Shown here piece by piece: positions 1 to 14,059 of a stretch of 64,000 nt of DNA. The notes beneath the pieces were generated by a model, which did no database searches, had not been told where the DNA came from, and was given only the letters and a program-made list of their open reading frames with translations. The translations under genes and the position numbers were made by a program. This DNA comes from Bretschneidera sinensis (Eukaryota; Streptophyta; Magnoliopsida; Brassicales; Akaniaceae): NCBI GenBank assembly GCA_023935145.1, contig CM043705.1, positions 57,444,084 through 57,508,083 on the forward strand, given 5' to 3'. Within the stretch, counting starts at the first letter, position 1. Each line of letters begins with the position of its first letter.

Positions 1-1349
1 TTTGAGGAGTTTCATTGATAATGTCAATATGAGTGTGGGACCCAAAAAATAACATTAGCAGTACAATTCTCCAAAATTACCAATAGAGTTTTCAATATTA
101 ATTTTAGATCCGAATCAATCAAAACTTTGTTGTTGGAAAAAGATTCAACAAACCTAGATGGTACGTGTCATACTTTTGAGGGTCTAAATTTGTCATGGAC
201 AGATGTCAAACTGTTGAAGGACATATGTCATACCTATGGAGAGGAAAAAACACCACATGACACACTCTTGAAAGATAATCCTCCAATACATATATATTAG
301 TCATGTAGCCCGTGTAATGCATGGGTGTTATAAAGAATTTATGAAATATGATTATAATTATAAAAAATTATGATTCAAATAAATATATAGCTCTTAATAC
401 TTGGGTAAAAAATATACAATAATAGAATAAAATGTGTAGAATATATTTTAAGTATATACATCAATGATTCAAAACTTGCGTATCATTGTGATGAAAGCTC
501 ATTTTTTTTTTCTTTCTAAGCATTCATAATACAATCTCAATAATTCAATTTGTTGAAAATCTTGTTTGAGTTATATTATAGATTAATTGAAATTATATTT
601 TATTTTTACAACGTTTATAAGTTGGATTTCATAATAAAATAATGATACTAACTCCCAATAGTACAAAATGAGATGGAAAATAAAGCTTATAGTAAGAGTC
701 TATTTGTTTCTTTCCTTTTTTATTTTTAGAATGTGATATAATAGGTTCAACTTGCTGGAGATCTAGTTTAAGTTCGTTTATTATTTATTTATTCTTATTA
801 CTTTGAGATATTTGCATACTTGATTTTCTTATTTTAGGCATTTTATAGGGTATATAGAACATGATTTATATAACTACTAATAGAAACTAAGTCATGTTAG
901 TGTTAAAAAGTGGATATGAGCTTTATAAATAATTTATTGAACACTAGAGTTTAAAGTATCCATGAAAAATATTTAGTTAATGTTGTTAAAATTTTCTTAT
1001 TTAATTCATTTAAATTTTCAAAAAAAAATAATAGTTATTTGTTATGGATAAAATTTTATATAATTAATTAACATAACATGGGAATATAAATAAAAAAATA
1101 AAGTATGTTCATTAAAATATCAAACAATTAAAAACTTTAAATATTAATTTTAAATATGATTTAAAAATTCAATCAAATAAATAAATATTTGTTATAGAAA
1201 TTTTTTATCTACTGAATAAAACATGTGGGTATACAATGTGGATGTATAAGTTATAAATTTTAAATTTAATCTTATAAATAATTAAATAGTAAATTAATAA
1301 ATATGTAGAGAAAACCAAAATATTAAGATATTTATATTCAATACATTAG

Positions 1350-1352
<3 letters not shown>

Positions 1353-1408
<56 letters not shown>
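1353..1408. repeat. (AT)n(AC)n microsatellite
   Basis: About 40 bp of alternating AT runs directly into about 16 bp of alternating AC. It is a compound dinucleotide repeat, likely to vary in length between individuals. Confidence 0.95.
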
Positions 1409-4400
1409 GGTGGAAACTCTTATTATCTTTTTTATATTTTGGAAAACAATTTCATAAATTAAATTTATTGAAATTAATGATATGTGTTGGATTTAATAAT
1501 AAAGTACATATCACAACATTGAATATCAATAAATTTACTAAGTTGAAAAAATAATTTTTGTTTCAATAATCTATTCTTTTACTCATTCTTATAAATTCAG
1601 TTAGCTTACCAACTTAATTTATCATATTATTTAATTTAGGTATTCAATAGATTGAACATTTTATGTTGACTCCGGTAAACTTTACAAATTGAACTTTTGA
1701 TAAGAATGATATGAATAATCATTCACTTCCCATGCAAAATAGTCAACCCATAATATTGTTTTATAATTACCTAATGTGTCTAATTGGATTCTAATCAATA
1801 TAAATATAAAGATAAAAGCACATGAATTATCAATAATGAAACTCTCAATTGTGAAATATTTTTTAATAAATTTATTTTTTGGATATTTAATTTAATTTAG
1901 TTTACTACTTAGCTTGATTATATTTTTTAAGTTATTTGTTTTATAAACTTTATTTTATTATTTTAAACCTTCATAGGATTTTTAGATTGGGCTTTATATA
2001 GCCCACATAAGGAAAAACACTAAAATTATGTTCCAAAAAAATATGTTGAAAAAAATGTCATGTAAACTCAATTTTTCCCTCTTTATAATGTAATTTTATA
2101 ATTTAATTTTATTAAATATATGATTTTAGTTTATTATTTAACTATTAAGTTGAAAGAATTTTATTTATATTGAATTTTTATTAAAAAATTCTTTATATTT
2201 TTTAAAGAAAAAATACTTTACATCTAGTTTTAGTTTATTGAGTGTTTTTTTTTTAATTTTAAACTTTTATAAATTTTATGGATTGGATTTTATATCACAA
2301 TTTATAATTTTAAAAATATATTCAATTCGTCCTGTATTTTCAATCCATCTTTTTTAAAATTGATGTCTCATATTGTTTATCCATTTTTCCTTAAATAGGA
2401 TACGAAAACCAATAATTTAACAAGTATACCCTTGATATCTTTTTTTTATGTCAGACATAACTTTTGTAACTCAACTTTAACCTTAACTTTGAAGGGTGTT
2501 TTGGATAAAAGAATATTTACATTAAATTTTGTGCAAAAAGAAAGTGGACTAAAAATATAGGATGGAGTACTACTTTTATCAAATCTTATTATTTTAGGTC
2601 TTTATAGTGTTTGTGAATTGAACTTTATATCCTAATTAATTATAAAATCAAAACTATACAGTCTCATGTTTGGATTTAAAAAAAAAAAAAAAACTAAACA
2701 CATGACATGATAATAACAGTTTTTGAAAGACACATGTCATGTTAAAAAGGTTTCTCAAAAAATATTTATACTTATATATATATTTGATTCATAGTTTAAA
2801 GATTTAAATACTAAAGAATAATTGTTCAAAGACCCCTTACTTTTAATATAGAATTATGTTAGTAATTTACAACAACTTTTAAGAGGTTTATAACTTTTTA
2901 TTAATTTTCTCTAATTATTGTTGAAATCATATTAAGGTTAAATATTTATTTTGGTCACATATCTATTGATCATGTTCTATTTTGATCACATAATTTTCAA
3001 TTATATTAATAAGGTCTTATAATTTTGTTTGGTTTCCCAATCCAATCCTTCGAAAAAACTCGATCTTAAAATCTTATCTGATTTTTATCTTTAACATCAA
3101 ATTAGCGCTGAAGTGGTTAATAAATAACTGATAAAATTAATGTTTGCAATCGCACGTCGCATCAACCCTAACCTAGTGTTAAAGGTGAAAATTCAACAAG
3201 ATTTTCATATTAAATTTACTGAAAAGAATAGATTTGAAAAAAAAAATTTATTAGCTTTAAACCCGTGCAAATGTATAGGAATATTTTGTTCATGAAAACA
3301 AAATCTGAGAAAGAAAGCAATGATTAAAAAATAATTTATTTTATGATAATAAATATTTAAATAAAATAAAAAATGTTTTAAAAGGAGAAAGAGAGAATTT
3401 ATATATTTCTAATTTAAAGCCTTATTTTTTTGGGTCTAAATATCCATACAATATTGCTTGTCGCAAAAATAGTACCAATTTTCTCCCTTTATGTAACATT
3501 ATATTGATCGTAACATAATAGAAAATAAATTTGATAATAAAATTTGTGTTGTTTTAGACCTGCATATAGCTATCTTCTCTTTTAGAATCTTTTGTCATGC
3601 CATTATCACTTTTACACTGTGATTGATGGTTTATTTGTCATCCAAGATACTAACTGTTTTTCCTAAGATAACAATATTTAGTTTAATTTTTATTAAAATA
3701 ATGCCTATTTGGTTTTTTTCCTAATATCTAAAATAAAATTTAGTTAATTTTAGGTATATAAATATAAGTATGCCACTTTAAAAAATATTTTTTTAGATAA
3801 TATTATAAATTAATTTGATTAAGTTCAATATTTAAAATTAAAATAAACAAAAATGTCATTATAATTTTAGAGATAGTTACAAAAATTGAAGCAGATGGAA
3901 AGACTTTTAAGAGATAATTACTAAAATTGAGGTCATTATGAATATATATTTATAAAGTAAATATATTTAAAGACAACAATATTCATGATATATTTAATTT
4001 TAATTAAAATAATATGTATTTATTTTTATTTTTTTGCTAATGAAACATCCATTAAATAAATATGCTAATCTCATATTTTATCTATATATTAATTTTTTTT
4101 CTCACTATTATGTTTAAATTTTGTGTATTTCAATATTTAAACTTAACTTATTTTATTTTTAAAACCTTGCATTTTTTATTGTCTTTTTCCTCTTTATCAT
4201 ATTCAAAACATTTTTTTATCTAATAGCTTTTAAACTACTCATTGTATCCATTTTTTTTATTTATTAGCCTTTTCATTTCCTCAGTATATTTAAATTTTGT
4301 ATCTACTCATTTTACTAAAATTTTGCATATTTCAATATTCAGTCTATCTTATTTCATCTTAATATTTCTATATTTTATCTATTAGTTTTTTTATTCAAAA

Positions 4401-5199
4401 TTTATATCTCAATATAAAAATTAGCATACTTCATCTTAAAAATTTCTTATTTTTATCGGTATCTATTAACTCATAAGATCCGTACAAACAGAGGAAGGGT
4501 AATTTTCTATTAGATTTGATCAAATTTTATTTCACTTATCTCTAATTTTTGTAGTCTCAATCTTTTTTACATATTGAAATATTGATTAATTATGAGATAT
4601 AAATAATTTGTTATAAATAATTATAATTAATATAACAGACTTTTATCTATTGGTAACATTAGAGATGAGAGTAAGTTTCATTTAGATAATTATTATCTTA
4701 ACAAACTTTAGATAAGATTAATAAATTATTGATAGATTGGTAATGAAGTGGAATCCAAATAAACCACCTAAAAAACCTCTACTGAATTTTAACTTTGTCG
4801 GTTTCTGTTATTAAAAAAAGATTTTTTGAACCAATCGGATGAGGTATAACCAATTATCAATTCCTCATTTATCCTGCTGGAAACAGCTGACGATATTAAC
4901 ATCCTCAACGCTGTCAAGCACACCACCTATGACCCAAGAGTAAAAAGATTTCATTATTACTTAAAAAATATTGATGCAATAGACATATCAGTCTTGTGCT
5001 CGCATATTTGATTATTGTGCCAAATGTGATTTAATCATAAAAATGTATTGAAGTGATTTTCTAAATTATTGTTGTTTCTATTGTTTAACTTTCCCATAAT
5101 TTAATAAGATGAAATCATTTTTTATATTTATTTTTTATTAAATATAAAATTGAATGAAATCAAATTAATAATTTTTAAGATGTAGTTTGGTTTTTTATA

Positions 5200-5815
5200 T
5201 CAACAACTCTTTTATAGATAACAAGAATTATTATGTGAGTGAATATTAATCAAGAATTATTATGATTATTATTAATTGAGACCGAGTTCAATTTTTCAAA
5301 CCAACAACTCTTTTTTATATTTATTTTTTATTAAATATAAAATTAAATTAAATCAAATTATTAATTTTTGAAAACTGAGTTCGATTTTTCAGACCAATAA
5401 CTCTTTTATAGATAATAAGAATCATTATGTGAGTGAATATTAATCAAGAATTATTATGGTTATTATTAATTGAAACAAGTTTGAATTTTCAGATAAACAA
5501 CTCTTTTGTGAGACCGAGTTCGATTTTTCAGATCAAAAATATTTTTTTATATTTATTTTTGTATTAAATATAAAATTATTTTAAATCAAATTATTATTTT
5601 TTGAAAATCGAGTTCGATTATTCAGATCAATAACTCTTTTTTTATAGATAATAAGAATCATTATGTGAGTGAATATTAATTAAGAATTATTATAGTTATT
5701 ATTAATTGAGGTCAAATTCGATTTTTCTGATCAATAACTCTTTTATAGATATAAGAATTATTAATTGAGTGAATATTAATCAAGAATTATTATGGTTATT
5801 ATTAATTGATAGATT
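5200..5815. repeat. Imperfect tandem array upstream of the porin gene
   Basis: A block of about 65 bp (a TAGATAA-like start, then GTGAGTGAATATTAAT, AAGAATTATTATG and TTATTATTAATTGA) recurs four times, beginning near 5213, 5409, 5644 and 5743. Between copies lie related spacers holding CGATTTTTCAGA and AACTCTTTT. The spacing (about 196, 235 and 99 bp) shows a higher-order repeat with deletion in the last interval. It ends about 350 bp before the VDAC start codon. Confidence 0.85.
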
Positions 5816-6077
5816 AAATAATTTTGTTAATTAAAATTAAAACGTAAAAATATTTAAATTTAAAGGTAAATATATTTTATTTAAAAAAATTATTTAATAA
5901 TAAAATAATATGCCTAAATACCCTTTGTATTCCCTAGCTATAACAACCCAGCTACCTCAATTTCAGTCGTGGTGAAATCGATGGCCAGGAAAGCGAATAT
6001 CTTCCCCGAATAAGATCAACGATCCAAATCACTCTTCATTCAAAGACCAAACAATATTAGGGTACCTATTATACATT

Positions 6078-6088
6078 TATTATATACC
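6078..6088 (+). promoter_or_regulatory. Possible TATA box of the VDAC gene
   Basis: The sequence TTATTATATAC lies about 80 bp upstream of the VDAC start codon, just before pyrimidine-rich, less AT-rich leader DNA. Position and sequence fit a plant TATA element. The surrounding region is AT-rich, so chance occurrence is possible. Confidence 0.35.
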
Positions 6089-6165
6089 CCTTACGTCTCT
6101 CGCCAAAGTAGCTGAAAACAACGCTATACGCAACCCCTCGTTTCTATCATTTTCTCGGGAAAATC

Positions 6166-9100
6166 ATGGGGAAAGGCCCTGGCCTCTACTCCGATATCGG
6201 CAAGAGAGCTAGAGGTAATCGATTATTTCTTCGCATTTCCTTCTTTTTCTTTCTAGTTTCTGTTATTTATTGCTTTAAATAATCATTACTTAGTTTTTTT
6301 TTTAATTTTTTAATTCAACAAATGGATTTTACAGATCTTCTCTACAAGGACTATCAGAGTGACCACAAGTTTACTGTCACCACTTACACTTCCAATGGAG
6401 TTGTAAGTTTTTATATCATGTTGTTATTTGTTTCGCATGCTAGTTGCATGAGGTTCAGTTGAGGAGGTTTTATCTTGCTGATAATTAAATGTTAAGAGTT
6501 TGGAATTGATGTACCTAGTGAGCAGTCAAAATTGAGTTCGATTTCGAGGGATCATGATTCTTCTATGCATCTTAATTACATTAATCCTTATTTTGATTGC
6601 ACTGATGTCCAGTGTAGCTGTGTTCGGTTGCTGTAAAGGGGAAAATATTGAAAACTTAGAGCTATTATGATTGCAACTTTGTTTTTCTCTAAATGTTACA
6701 GAGTTTAAGTTTCTTCAATATAGTTTCATTCAATTTGAGCTACTAAACTGGGATTAACTGAAGTTTCAATGGAACAGACTATTTAGATTGTGGTGGTAGT
6801 TGGTGAATAGTCATCCAAGTTATTGTACTTGTTTTAATTTCTCATGCATATAACTGAGGATAGAATCTGATTGTGTCGACGTGCCTCGCTATGAAGCATT
6901 GAAGCAGCACTTTTCTTTCTTATCTTTTTTATAAGAGGTATTTTCTTTCTTATCAGCACTTTAGTCTTTTGCATTATATTCTATCTTTTTTGATAAGAAC
7001 ATTATATTCTATCAATTATCCTATTATTTAGAAGCTTCGTATTTTCATGAAAGTGAGTTCTTCATGGGGTGGGTCATATTGAAAGCATGTACATTAAAAT
7101 CATCCATGAATGTTTCTAATTTTGTATTTGGCCCTTGTCGTGTATCATTAAAACACTGTAGAATGACCTTGTAGAGTTTGATGAAATTATTTATGCCATA
7201 ATTGAGACTCTTGGGATTTGGAACAATGTTAATTTATTATATTTGCAATGGTCAGATATATTATGTTTACGAATTCTCCGGAATTGTGTGTGTTTTTGGG
7301 TGATATTAATGTTTGTTTCATGTATTAGATGAGTCTTCATTGTCTATTTACATATAAAGAATCAATTTGCAAATATTTTATAATTGACGTGGATTCTTGT
7401 ATTCTTAGCTTCTTATATAAGCCATGTTTTCTGGATCTTATGTATGGTTTTGTTGAGTTGATTCTGGTTGCCTTTTGTCATTTTCTGATATTTCAGTTTG
7501 TTGAACATCTCAGGGTATAACTACAAATGGGATTAAGAAGGGTGAACTGTTATTAGCTGATGTGAGCACTCAGCTGAAAAACAAGAATGTTACAACTGAT
7601 GTAAAAGTGGACACTAACTCTAAGGTAAGTTTAAATAAAATTTCATTGGACTGTTGTTGTTTTATCCTCATATTATTTTTTTCACAATCTAAATTATTTG
7701 GGGTTGACATTCTTGATTCTAGTTAGACTAGTTTCACTTGTCAACTACGTACTGAAGTCGATTCCTGCAGTATGTTCGACTGAAGGCATGTCATTCTTTT
7801 GGCTCACTATATTCTAGATTATTTCCCTGCTTTTTGAAGGAAGAGTCAATTCCCTTCTAACATTTGTGATAATACTTATTAGCATGCAATATCCATTAAA
7901 TAATGATAGTTTAGTCTTTGATGTTTAGTTTCTTTATTCATAGGTTTCTTTGTGTTTGTGTAGCTTTTTACCACTTTTACTATTGATGAACCTGCTCCTG
8001 GACTAAAGACAATCTTTAGCTTTATTGTTCCGGATCAGAGATCTGGCAAGGTCAGACACTTATTTTCCCTTTGCCCTTGTGATTTAAGTTCATATTGATA
8101 CTATTTGTTTTTTTTTTAATTATGGTGTTACGAGGGCTTTACTGCTCCCATGATACATTGATGTGGCCACTCATTCTGACTTATGGATATTGTGTGACAG
8201 GTGGAACTCCAGTACCAACACGAGTATGCTGGAATAAGCTCTAGCATTGGATTGACAGCAAGTCCTATTGTTAACTTCTCTGGCGTGATTGGAAACAGTG
8301 CTCTCTCTGTTGGGACTGATCTATCCTTTGACATTGCCAGTGGAAACCTTACCAAATGCAATGCAGGGTTGGATTACACCAATGCCAACCTCATTACTTC
8401 CTTGACATTGTAAGTAGGGTTTTTTCTTTACAGAAGAGTTATTTTTAAAGTCTTTTATTTTTTTATAAGTGAAATGTATTAAAGAAAAAAGAACCAAGGG
8501 GGTGCAACCCATGTACAATACTATAGGAGGGAAACTCCATAAAATCTATAGAGTCAAAGTCATTTACAAAAGAATTCCCTTTGACCCAAAAAAGGCCATT
8601 AAGCCATCTTTCCCTAATTGCAACAGAAGGTCTCTCGAAGCCTTCAAATGCTCTACGGTTCCTCTCGAGTCAAACAATCCAAAAGATAGAGAGTGGGATC
8701 AAGGAGTAAACTTTCTTAAGATTTTTAGGGGCCCGCAGTTCACTCGAAGCCCACACTTCGTCTAACACCGATCCGGCGCACACTTAAGAGGTCCCCAAAA
8801 CTCCCCAAAACTTTATAAGGCATTTCCCATAAAGCTCTTGCTAAAGAGCACTCAATCAGAAGATGAAACTACATCCTTTGCAGATGAAACAATGGTTCAC
8901 CAACGTCCTTCCCTTTCTTTGCAAATTATCAAGTGTTAGGATCTTTTCCAAAGAGACCTCCCAACAAAAAAAAACTCACTTTCTTTGGGGCTTCGGAGCA
9001 TCAAATTGCTTTCCACGGTAAGTTGATGGATCCATCCGCATTAGACCCAGCTAGAAGTATCTTATAAAAAGACTTCACCTCGAAACCTTTGCCCGGGTTG

Positions 9101-12100
9101 TCCCTCCATCTCATCGCATCTTCTTTAGAAAAGTTAAAGTTAAAACTATATAAAGTTTCCAAGAAGCTTTACACCCTCTCAATCTCCCAATTATTAACGT
9201 TGCGTATGAAAGACACATCCCACGAGATAACACCGTTGACCACCAAGAAGCAAGATGAAATAAGAGCTTCTTTATCCCTCACAATTTCAAAAATTTCTAG
9301 GAATCGATCTTTAAAAAGAGTGTTCTCGAACCATGTATCATGCCAAAGCCGCGTTCTACTTCCATCACCAACCAACACCGAAAGGTGAGGACTCAAGGCT
9401 TCCCAACCATTCTGTATCCACTTCCACACTCCAACACCATAGGCCCCCCTTCTTTCCTTAGACATCCACCCGCAAACATCCAATCCAAACTTAGCTTCCA
9501 CCACTGTCCTCCAAAGATGATCCATTTCCACAATAAACCTCCATAACTATTTTGCCAACAAAGCTTTGTTGAACAAAGTAAGAGACTTTATACTTAATCC
9601 CCTTCTATCTAACGGTTTCTTAACCACTCCCCATCTTACCAAGTGAAATTTATGCTCCTCCCTAGTATTGCCCCAAAGGTATCTTCTTTGAATATCCTCC
9701 AACCTTTTAGCCACACCACTAGATAGAGGAAAAAAGAACATCAAAAGAGATAGGGAGACTAGAGAGAGTGCTTTTGATGAGAGTTAGTCTTCCTCCTTTA
9801 GAGAGAAGAAGATTCTTCCAACCAGCTAACTGCTTTTCAAATCTCTCCACGATGGGATTCCACACATCTGAATCTTTAAATTTGGCACCAAGAGGGAGAC
9901 CAAGATAAGTGAAGGGAAGAGTCCCCTCCTTGCACCCCAACAAACTAGCAAGAAAACGATCATTAATGTTCTCACCAGGAGGAATCAAATCACTTTTACT
10001 AAGATTGATTTTGAGCCCCGAGGCCACCTCAAAGTAGAGAAGGACATATCGAAGATGCAAGATTTGATGAGCGTCTGCCTTACAAAAAACAATTATGTCA
10101 TCGGCAAAGAGAAGATTAGACACACTTCTTCCTTCTTTTCCCACCTTAAAGTCACTTAAGAGTTATCTCTCAACCGCTTTCAACAACATTTTTCTCAAGG
10201 CCTCCATAACCAAAGTGAACAAAAAAGGGGAAAGAGGATCCCCTTGTCTCAAACCTCGTGAGGTTTTAAAATACCTGGAAGGACAACCATTAATAAGGAT
10301 CGAAAAGAATGCCGACGAAATACGTTTAAAGATCCATTTGCACCACTTGTACCCAAAGCCCATCCTCTTCAGAAGGTAGATCATAAAGCTCCAACTTACA
10401 TGATCAAAAGCTTTCTCCATGTCAAGCTTACAAATCACTCCACTCCTCCATCTTTTAAATGAGAATCCACCACTTCGTTAGCAATTAAAGCGGCATCCAA
10501 AATTATCCTTTTATCCACAAAAGCATTTTGGAAAGGACTCACCACTTTAGAAATAACTTTTTTTAGTCTACAAGTGAGGACTTTCGAAAGAAATTTATAA
10601 ATGCAACCAATAAGACTAATAAGCCGAAAATCTTGGAAGCACCCACTTTTTTCGGAATAAGGACAATGAAGGTTGAGTTAAGGCTATCCGCAAAATCACC
10701 CGATACATGGAACTCTTCAAAGAACCGAAGGATATCCCCTTTAAGGCTAATCCAATTGTGTTTAAGGAAGGCCATAGAAAAACCAGCGGGACCGGGGGCC
10801 TTGTCCCAATTACAGTCCCTAAGGGTACAAAGTATCTCCTCCTCATCAAAAGGGTGCTCAAACCACAATGCCTCACTAGCATCAAGAACAGAGAACTCCA
10901 GACCATCCAAATTCGGCCATTCAACGCAACTCTCCTTGAAGAGAGACTTGTAGAAAGAGCAAATGGCCTCCTTAATATTCTCCTCCTTCACAAAAATTGA
11001 GCCATCAACCTCAATGGAGCCAATAAAGTTGTGTCTCTTATGGTCATTTGCCATCCAGTGAAAGAAATTTGTTTTCCTGTCACCCTCCTTAAGCCAAATT
11101 TACCTAGATTTTTGTCTCCATGAGGTTTCTTCCATAGAGATAAGTTTGGACAGTTCTTTCTTAATCGACAAAAGCCTCTCTCTTTCCTCCCCCGATAGAC
11201 TCAAAGAAATCTCTTTCTCATCAAGACCTATCACCTCCCCCATCAACGCATTGATTGAGGAGTTGATATCACCAAGAGATCTTTGTTCCATTTCTTCAAT
11301 TCCAATTTGAGTGTTTTTAATTTTGAAGCCACCACGAAGCTAGGGAACCCTCTCGCATTACATCCTTCCCACCAACCTTTGATAAGATCTTGAAAGCCTT
11401 CCACCTTCAGCCACATATTTTCAAAACGGAAAGGAGTGGGACCCCATTGCAAACCCCTCACTTCAAGAACAATAGGGTGATGGTCTGACAACGGCCGAGG
11501 CAAAAGCTTCTGAGTGAGATTAGGGTAGAGAGACCCCCAGCAACTAGATATAGGAAAATGATCGATTTGAGAGAACGAGAGGGTTTCCCTAAAACTCGAC
11601 TAGGTGAATGACCCAAAGGCAAATCAATAAGATTTTGGCACTGAACAAAAGCAAGAAACTCCCTCATAGAGCTATCCTCCACCAAACACCCTGCTCTCTC
11701 ATGAGGAAAGAGAACAACATTGACGTCCCCTCTCACCACCCATGGGAGATTCCATCGGCTCTTAACCTCAGTAATTTCGTCCCAGAAGAGACCCCTCTCA
11801 CTATTAAGAACCGGAACTCCCTAGAACAGCCACGCACTGCTCGACGACAGGTCTTTGAGCACACAAGAAACCGAGAAGCATCCCATTAGAAAATCAACCA
11901 AGTCCAACACTTTCTTATTCCACATAACCATGACACCACCTGAAGCACCAACCGACGGCAAAGCTTTCTATCCACACGACCTAATACCCCAAACATTATG
12001 AATAATCGCATCAGAGATCGTCTCCATTTTAGTTTCTTGAAGACAAATCATATCTCCCTTTCGTTCTCTAAGAAAATGCTTCACCAAGACCCTTTTCTTC

Positions 12101-13743
12101 AAGTCATTCAATCCCCTCACATTCCACGAAATGATTTTCATCTTCATTAATCAACAAAACCCACCCCTCTTCTGAGCTATCCCAAAAACCACATTAGAGT
12201 TCCTTCTCATAATTGACATCAAACTCCAATCTCTTGAGTTCGCTATTAGCCTCCCTCCTTTGCTTTCTAATCACACCTTGCTTCTTAAAGTGGACTTGCC
12301 TTCTTCCAATCTAATCTTTTCTATCTTCTCAAATAATTTGATAGCTTGCGCTTCCACACCAACAAGAGAAACCCCTACCAACTTATTCAATTTCTTGACC
12401 CAGTTCAACACCCAATTTCACGCCAGCAAGTTTAATTTTTCTACGTCATCCAGATCATTAACCAGCTACTGGTCAGACTGCTCAGGACTCACCACAAGAG
12501 CCAAATTGTCTTCCGAGACCCTTGCTTCAAGACTTCTCTCTAGCCCCTCAAAAACAGGGACAAAAGAATCTCTCTGAAATGCCAGCACTCCCTCTTCCTC
12601 TTCAACTTTGCTCACAATCTCCATCCCGAAGGGAGCAGCATCAATCATGCCCCTACCAGCCTCGTTAGTGGACAAAAGATCTAGGAATCCCACTGGAAGA
12701 CAGTTCTCTTCAGCCTCCTTATCAGACCCCACAGACCCAGAAGAGAGAGGAGGGGAAAAGCAACCCAATTCCTCCAAATAAAGAGGCTGGAAATTCAGGC
12801 AAGGATCCGCCCCACCCTTGAGAGTAAAACTCTCACAAATTGGATCGCCCAGGTATCTGGAAGCACTCGGCAGCTGCTGCAGCGAGGAAACAGAGGGCTG
12901 CAGCTGCGAAATTGAAAGAAATGCAGTCTCCTGTGACAAATCTGGCCGATCTGACCTCGTCAGCACCGAGATACCTTCGCTGGGGTTCGGTGGCTTGACC
13001 GGACCCAGCCCTGCCACCTCTTGCTGAAACGCGGCGCACACTGAAGCACATCCCATCGACAGCGCAAAAGAGTTCTGCCCAGTAATGTTTCCCCTCATCC
13101 CTTTTCCTAGTGGTTCAAATATGGAACTAATTCCAGGAAATCAATTGCATAGTTCTACTCACTTAACCAAATTAGGTGTCGAGTGTAAAGGGTGAAAGTT
13201 ACTTAAAAGTTCAGGCAGGTTTCTAAATTGCATTGGGAAAGATATGGTGATAACAATGTTGATGGATTAAAAGTTCCATTTCTTAAGTAAATAACCAGGT
13301 AATAAATTTCTTAATAAGAGGATAAGATTGAAATCTAATTTATTGATTAAATTTGTGTGTAGTTGGTCTGCTTTTGTAAATTGTGTGGTTTGAGGTGATT
13401 TCCCTTGACAAGGTTATTTTTTGATAATGACTACAGGAATGATAAAGCTGATACCCTTACTGCTTCTTACTACCACATCGTAAGCCCACTGAGCAATACA
13501 GCTGTTGGTGCTGAGCTGACCCATAACTTTTCAAGCAATGAAAATACCATGACAATTGGCGCACAGCATGCACTTGACCACTTGACCACTGTGAAGGCTC
13601 GGGTGAACAACTATGGAAAAGGAAGCGCTCTCATCCAGCATGCGTGGCGCCCGAGATCTTTACTCACCATTTCAGGAGAAGTGGACACCAGGGCAATTGA
13701 AAAGAGTGCTAAGGTTGGACTGGCCTTGGCACTTAAGCCATAA
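6166..13743 (+). CDS. VDAC: Mitochondrial outer membrane porin (VDAC), six exons
   Basis: Voltage-dependent anion channel: a beta-barrel that passes ATP, ADP and other small metabolites across the mitochondrial outer membrane. Exons: 6166-6214, 6335-6402, 7514-7624, 7964-8050, 8201-8409, 13437-13743. All introns are GT-AG and frame is kept throughout, giving 276 residues, the usual plant VDAC length. Recognisable stretches are [13 protein letters not shown] at the N-terminus, the [12 protein letters not shown] region at residues 105-116 (exons 4/5), [17 protein letters not shown] in exon 6 and the C-terminal [12 protein letters not shown]. The start is the first ATG of the conserved N-terminus. 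No cleavable signal is expected for this family. Intron 5 is 5,027 bp and almost filled by an antisense LINE; the other introns are 120, 1,111, 339 and 150 bp. No stop or frameshift was found. The VDAC isoform cannot be assigned from sequence alone. Confidence 0.97.
8450..13110 (-). mobile_element. LINE-A: decayed L1-type retrotransposon in VDAC intron 5
   Basis: A non-LTR retrotransposon in antisense orientation to the host gene. Reading the minus strand from high to low coordinates: an ORF1-like segment (about 13098-12466, possibly only its C-terminal part); an endonuclease-like domain (about 12150-11250, with a GLNDLKKR start and the ICLQETKME motif); reverse transcriptase (about 11054-9720, with [20 protein letters not shown] and the catalytic [10 protein letters not shown]); and the zinc-finger-like C-terminal region (about 9531-9170, with [13 protein letters not shown]). 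Stops and frameshifts break every domain. An AT-rich run at 8450-8470 marks the 3' end. No convincing target duplication was found, so both edges are approximate. No RNase H domain was seen. Confidence 0.9.
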
Positions 13744-13833
13744 ATTAGCAAGTATTCTTGGTATGGTTAACAACCTTGATTTTGAGTTGTGGAGAGCAAT
13801 AATGTAGGCAGAATGGCATTTCTCCTTTTTTCT

Positions 13834-13839
13834 AATAAA
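13834..13839 (+). terminator. Candidate polyadenylation signal of VDAC
   Basis: AATAAA lies 91 bp after the VDAC stop codon, in a T-rich context that suits a plant near-upstream element. The actual cleavage site cannot be seen. Confidence 0.45.
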
Positions 13840-14059
13840 CTTTTGGTGGACCAGCGTTCACGTATTTTAGTGGATATGGGTTGTAAAAAATAATTCAAGC
13901 TGGGCATGGACCAACGTCATTGATTACTTCGGTTGAAAATTCTGTCCATCCTTCCCCTATTAATGGGTCAAATTTTAATACACTGCATATGGATTTTTTG
14001 ATTTTTCTTACAGATGCATTTTTTTTTGGTTGGACAAAATGGTCTACGTAGGCTACTTG

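Larger units (their letters stand above)
1..5940. other. AT-rich intergenic region, no gene seen
   Basis: No reading frame of useful length and no recognisable exon was found. The sequence is very AT-rich with many homopolymer runs. It includes a dinucleotide microsatellite near 1.35-1.41 kb and an imperfect tandem array near 5.2-5.8 kb, both listed separately. Around 308-330 there is a short near-palindrome (CCCGTG, 5-nt spacer, CATGGG) of a kind often seen at ends of plant transposons, but no partner end was found. Confidence 0.6.

Noticed and set aside
7329..7520. 63-residue frame in VDAC intron 2 as a coding exon
   Set aside because: It is AT-rich, has no porin similarity, and the acceptor at 7513 joins exon 3 in frame with exon 2.
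8469..8765. 98-residue plus-strand frame after VDAC exon 5 as an alternative exon
   Set aside because: It is antisense to the 3' region of LINE-A and has no similarity to porins; a normal donor at 8410 precedes it.
12466..13098. 210-residue minus-strand open frame that could be taken as a host gene inside VDAC intron 5
   Set aside because: It sits at the 5' end of LINE-A, in the same strand and order as expected for an ORF1 product, and has no link to a conserved host family that I recognise.
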